A stretch of 57,452 nucleotides of DNA from Bacteroidota bacterium (GTDB lineage Bacteria > Bacteroidota > Bacteroidia > Chitinophagales > BACL12). The translations under genes were made by a program, and so were the position numbers. The stretch covers positions 1 through 57,452 of the forward strand of contig WGOA01000002.1 of the NCBI GenBank assembly GCA_016124275.1, read 5' to 3'. Positions 56,474 to 57,452 of the stretch are shown here, piece by piece (positions within the stretch are counted from its first letter, which is position 1; each line of letters opens with the position of its first letter). The notes beneath the pieces were generated by a model that saw only the letters and a list, made by a program, of their open reading frames with translations, was not told the origin of the DNA and did not search any database.

Positions 56474-57139
56474 ATGAACGCTATTGCGAGCTTTGAGTTC
56501 AGCCCATTTGCCGAAAATACCTACGTTATCGCTGATCCGGATGGCACTTGTGTCATCATTGACCCGGGTTGTTCAGACGCAGAAGAGCGGCGCGAGTTGG
56601 AAGCCTACATTCTGGACAACCACCTGACGCCCGTTCAATTGCTCAATACGCATTGTCACATTGACCATGTGTTTGGCAATGCCTTTGTTGCCGCGCGCTG
56701 GAAGCTGCAACTGGCCAGTCACCGCGGTGAGCAGGAGGTGCTCGACGCTGCGGGACCCTTCGCCGGAGCTTTTGGCATCCATTACGAGCCCTCGCCGGCC
56801 ATCAGCCGTTTTTTGGAGGCCGGGCATGTGGTCGAGTTTGGCCAGACGAGACTGGAGGTGCTCTTTGTACCGGGCCATTCGCCCGCTTCTATTGCCTTTT
56901 ACAACCGCAAGGATGGCTATGTCATTGCCGGCGATACGCTGTTTGCCGGCAGCATCGGCCGCACGGATCTTCCCGGGGGAAGTGCCCCTGTGCTTTTAGC
57001 CAGTATTGAGCGCGAATTGCTCAGCTTGCCGGACCAAACGCGCATCCTGGCCGGGCACATGCAGGAAACCACGGTTGGGCGCGAACGGCAAAGCAACCCG
57101 TTTCTGTTGGCCTGGAAGCAGGGCCTGCCAATCGGGTAG
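56474..57139 (+). CDS. MBL-fold metallo-hydrolase (glyoxalase II-like)
   Basis: 221 residues. Metal site THCHIDHVFG with further ligands in VPGHSPASIAF, AGDTLF and LAGHMQETT. This is the small form of the family often called hydroxyacylglutathione hydrolase-like; the glutathione specificity cannot be judged. Monocistronic, divergent from the TolB-like gene by 211 bases. Confidence 0.92.
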   Translation: MNAIASFEFSPFAENTYVIADPDGTCVIIDPGCSDAEERRELEAYILDNHLTPVQLLNTHCHIDHVFGNAFVAARWKLQLASHRGEQEVLDAAGPFAGAFGIHYEPSPAISRFLEAGHVVEFGQTRLEVLFVPGHSPASIAFYNRKDGYVIAGDTLFAGSIGRTDLPGGSAPVLLASIERELLSLPDQTRILAGHMQETTVGRERQSNPFLLAWKQGLPIG

Positions 57140-57153
57140 ATCGCCAGGCTCAT

Positions 57154-57452
57154 TCAGCGCACCAGGTTCATGTACGATTGTACATCGTCGCCCATGCCAT
57201 CTACCTCAACGATGACAAAGTAGCGGCCCTGTGGCAAGGGTTGACCTTCGCGGTCAAGCCCGCTCCAGCCGTTTGCATAGCCGCGCTGGGTAAAAACTTT
57301 CTGGCCCTGGCTGTTAAAGATGAGGATGCGGTTTTCGGGGAATTGTTCTATTCCGGGAATGACGAGTGGCTCACCAATCCGGTTGTCGCAGCGAGCGGGC
57401 AAGGCAAGTCCGGCGTGACCGGCTTCCCAAACGCCTTTGCCGAAGACCACGG
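57154..57452 (-). CDS. C-terminal (gliding/T9SS type-B sorting) domain of a large secreted protein, partial
   Basis: The last 99 codons of a protein running off the window. The sequence NRIGEPLVIPGIEQFPENRILIFNS then GWSGLDREGQPLPQGRYFVIVEV matches the CHU_C/gliding-associated C-terminal domain that targets cargo to the type IX secretion system. In such proteins the N-terminal part is the adhesive or enzymatic cargo, which is not visible here. Stop TGA at 57154-57156. Confidence 0.9.
   Translation of the reverse strand, partial: VVFGKGVWEAGHAGLALPARCDNRIGEPLVIPGIEQFPENRILIFNSQGQKVFTQRGYANGWSGLDREGQPLPQGRYFVIVEVDGMGDDVQSYMNLVR

Overview
The window comes from a member of the Bacteroidota, most likely a gliding, type IX secretion-bearing lineage such as the Saprospiria. 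The lineage is inference. Direct support comes from gldB, gldD and gldE, a C-terminal domain of the gliding/T9SS type-B sorting kind, a TonB-dependent receptor, a small basic COX24/mS38-like ribosomal protein, Bacteroidota-type -7 promoter elements (TATnTTTAC) and near absence of Shine-Dalgarno sites. Most of the window has the G+C-rich composition of a housekeeping backbone; roughly 23.4-26.5 kb is visibly AT-richer.

Layout. (1) 1-6.3 kb, minus strand: a complete tryptophan operon trpE-G-D-C-F-B (trpB cut by the window edge), with trpD/C/F/B joined by 4-base ATGA overlaps. It is preceded by a leader with a promoter, a short ORF holding tandem Trp codons and a 15-bp perfect terminator hairpin, i.e. 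a classical ribosome-mediated attenuator. (2) 6.4-15.4 kb: single housekeeping genes (SUKH-like protein, VOC protein, RhlE-type helicase, aat next to clpS, DUF4442 protein, lipoproteins, Cys-less ArsC-like protein, HU, RecG, an acidic PepSY-like lipoprotein). (3) 15.5-21.9 kb, minus strand: thiamine operon thiS-thiC-thiE-like-thiD-thiE-thiG-thiH under a TPP riboswitch. (4) 22.0-27.9 kb: a decaying accessory island. It holds a membrane glycosyltransferase-like gene and a metallophosphoesterase with LGFP-type repeats, each broken by one in-frame stop, then the wrecked 5' end of a type III restriction gene, then an apparently intact HNH endonuclease with an EVE/PUA-like front. (5) 28.0-34.8 kb: two divergent genome-maintenance/gliding groups, mutY-ssb-gldE-gldD (minus) and HU-TPR-COX24 protein-rng (plus). 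(6) 34.8-44.3 kb, minus strand: nadE, a TonB-dependent receptor, a YnjB-like binding protein, two permeases, an ATPase and a radical SAM enzyme in tight succession, apparently a complete outer-to-inner-membrane import route with a dedicated enzyme. (7) 44.3-57.45 kb: an outer-membrane barrel gene divergent from gldB, a PAS histidine kinase that overlaps a fatty-acid desaturase tail to tail, apaG, gmk, yicC, an EamA transporter, a very large TolB-like/barrel protein with a degenerate protease front, an MBL hydrolase and the end of a T9SS cargo protein.

The most interesting points are the trp attenuator, the receptor-transporter-radical SAM operon of unknown substrate, and the decaying defence island with nonsense-interrupted genes. 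All functional calls are from reading translated sequence; no database search was possible.
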